Origin: Oscillospiraceae bacterium
GTDB lineage: Bacteria > Bacillota_A > Clostridia > Oscillospirales > Ruminococcaceae
Assembly: GCA_017440445.1 (NCBI GenBank)
Contig: JAFSHE010000337.1
Location: forward strand, 1 to 5,136
DNA length: 5,136 bases
Direction: 5' to 3'
The notes under the pieces are model-generated. The model had not been told where the DNA came from and did not search any database. It saw nothing but the letters and a program-made list of their open reading frames with translations. A program made the translations under genes and the position numbers. The stretch's first letter is position 1, and the number at the start of each line of letters is the position of its first letter. This document shows positions 4,301 through 5,136 of the stretch, piece after piece.

Positions 4301-4326
4301 CAGGGACACGGTGTAACGTGTCCCTG
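4301..4326 (-). repeat. Perfect GGGACACG palindrome, possible lysA terminator
   Basis: CAGGGACACG (4301-4310) pairs with CGTGTCCCTG (4317-4326) around a 6-nt loop, 18 bp beyond the lysA stop. On the minus strand it is followed by TGCAGTTTGT, not a proper T run, so termination is doubtful. Half-copies of the same word lie at 3375-3392 (CAGGGACACGGTATCACG) and 4154-4180, so it is a dispersed repeat. Confidence 0.65.
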
Positions 4327-4344
4327 TTATCATATTTCCGTATA

Positions 4345-5136
4345 TCAGATATCAAATTTGCCCTCGGCAAAATCGAAGGTCCTGAAATAATCCTCGGGAG
4401 TTTCAGCACGGCGGATGAGCTTTACACTTCCATCCTCACGCAGCAGAAGCTCCGCACTTCTCAGCTTGCCGTTGTAGTTGTAGCCCATGGAGATGCCATG
4501 TGCGCCTGTGTCGTGGATAGCCACATAATCGCCGATGTCGATCTTGGGGAGCATTCTGTCAACAGCGAACTTGTCGCAGTTTTCGCACAGACCGCCTGTT
4601 ACATCGTACTTGTGGTCGCACTCCGCATTCTCCTTGCCGAGTACGGTGATGTGGTGGTAAGAGCCGTAGATAGCGGGACGCATCAGGTTTGCAGCGCATG
4701 CGTCAAGACCGATATACTCCTTGTGGATGTGCTTTTCACGGATAGCCTTTGCAACAAGGTGTCCGTAGGGAGCAAGCATAAATCTGCCAAGCTCGGTGAA
4801 GATAGCCACATCGCCCATTCCTGCGGGGACGAGTATCTCCTCATACGCTTCCTTTACCTTTGCGCCGATAACTGCGATGTCATTTGCGGGCTGGTCGGGC
4901 TTGTAGGGAATTCCCACGCCGCCGGAAAGGTTGATAAAGCTGAGCTGTACGCCTGCCTTTTCCTTTATCTCAACAGCCGCTCTGAACATTATTCTTGCAA
5001 GTGTGGGATAGTAGTCGTTTGTCAGTGTGTTGGAGGCAAGGAATGCGTGCATGCCGAATTTCTTTGCGCCCTTCTCCTTGAGGATGCGGTAGCCCTCGAT
5101 TATCTGCTCGTGGGTGAAGCCGTACTTTGCGTCACG
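4345..5136 (-). CDS. lysA: Diaminopimelate decarboxylase, C-terminal part; 5' end outside window
   Basis: The minus-strand frame is open from the right edge (first codon 5136-5134) to TGA 4347-4345, giving 263 visible residues. This is a fold-type III PLP enzyme: part of the alanine-racemase-like barrel plus the C-terminal beta domain. Visible motifs, counted from the Met at 5052, are M-H-A-F (1-4), the glycine-rich PLP-phosphate loop S-G-G-V-G-I-P-Y (43-50), E-L-G-R (87-90, usually EPGR), D-A-C-A-A-N-L-M-R-P (117-126), C-E-N-C-D (156-160, active-site Cys of the second subunit) and G-A-H-G-I-S-M-G-Y-N-Y-N-G (183-195). The enzyme would convert meso-2,6-diaminopimelate to L-lysine and CO2 in the cytosol, the last step of lysine synthesis. 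GAH replaces the more usual GAY, so this is a divergent subgroup. A related amino-acid decarboxylase of the same fold is possible. Met 5052 is internal; the PLP lysine lies upstream of the window. Confidence 0.88.
   Translation of the reverse strand, partial: RDAKYGFTHEQIIEGYRILKEKGAKKFGMHAFLASNTLTNDYYPTLARIMFRAAVEIKEKAGVQLSFINLSGGVGIPYKPDQPANDIAVIGAKVKEAYEEILVPAGMGDVAIFTELGRFMLAPYGHLVAKAIREKHIHKEYIGLDACAANLMRPAIYGSYHHITVLGKENAECDHKYDVTGGLCENCDKFAVDRMLPKIDIGDYVAIHDTGAHGISMGYNYNGKLRSAELLLREDGSVKLIRRAETPEDYFRTFDFAEGKFDI

Noticed and set aside
3630..4409. Longer NUDIX protein of 259 residues starting at 4409
   Set aside because: The added 91 residues are translated from the palindromic repeats and the lysA 3' end. 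The GGAGG before ATG 4136 marks the real start.
4345..5052. lysA starting at ATG 5052
   Set aside because: The frame stays open to the window edge with sensible lysA-like sequence, and the PLP-lysine part must lie upstream, so this Met is internal.

Overview
The window looks like a chromosomal segment of a Gram-positive gut or rumen Clostridia species, most plausibly a Ruminococcus or close Oscillospiraceae relative. This is inferred, not proven. The basis is the strong TTGACA/TATAAT promoters, AGGAGG-type ribosome binding sites, tRNA genes with encoded CCA, a Clostridia-like diaminopimelate decarboxylase, and many short GC-rich palindromes between genes (GGGCGRMC and GGGACACG types).

Left part (1-883): the catalytic half of a tyrosine recombinase runs off the left edge and reads rightward. 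After it come two twin palindromes, a pair of 10-bp direct repeats and a terminator. Then follow two minus-strand tRNA genes, transcribed Met(CAT) then Glu(TTC) from one consensus promoter at 924-952. The 3' end of tRNA-Glu faces the integrase, the usual layout where an integrative element meets its tRNA attachment site, so the left edge is probably the end of a mobile element.

Middle (884-3360): a GC-rich, gene-free stretch with degenerate repeats (about 986-1375) precedes a strong extended -10 promoter (1454-1482). That promoter drives a 495-residue, roughly 12-helix membrane protein of unknown function. Between its stop codon and a strong terminator (3331-3358) lie two tandem copies of a ~128-130 nt element. 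They share the same fold (an outer stem, three inner hairpins and one long 3' hairpin). The unpaired parts are almost identical, while the hairpin stems differ by compensatory changes. This is the most interesting object here: a candidate structured RNA that I do not recognise.

Right part (3361-5136): repeat-laden intergenic DNA flanks a small minus-strand NUDIX hydrolase gene (3630-4136) on both sides. A 46-bp sequence occurs on each side in direct orientation with one mismatch, 822 bp apart. The window ends in the 3' part of a minus-strand lysA-like gene, which would make L-lysine by decarboxylating meso-diaminopimelate. The NUDIX gene is downstream of lysA in the same direction, about 208 bp away, and may be read from the same transcript because no clear promoter is visible between them.
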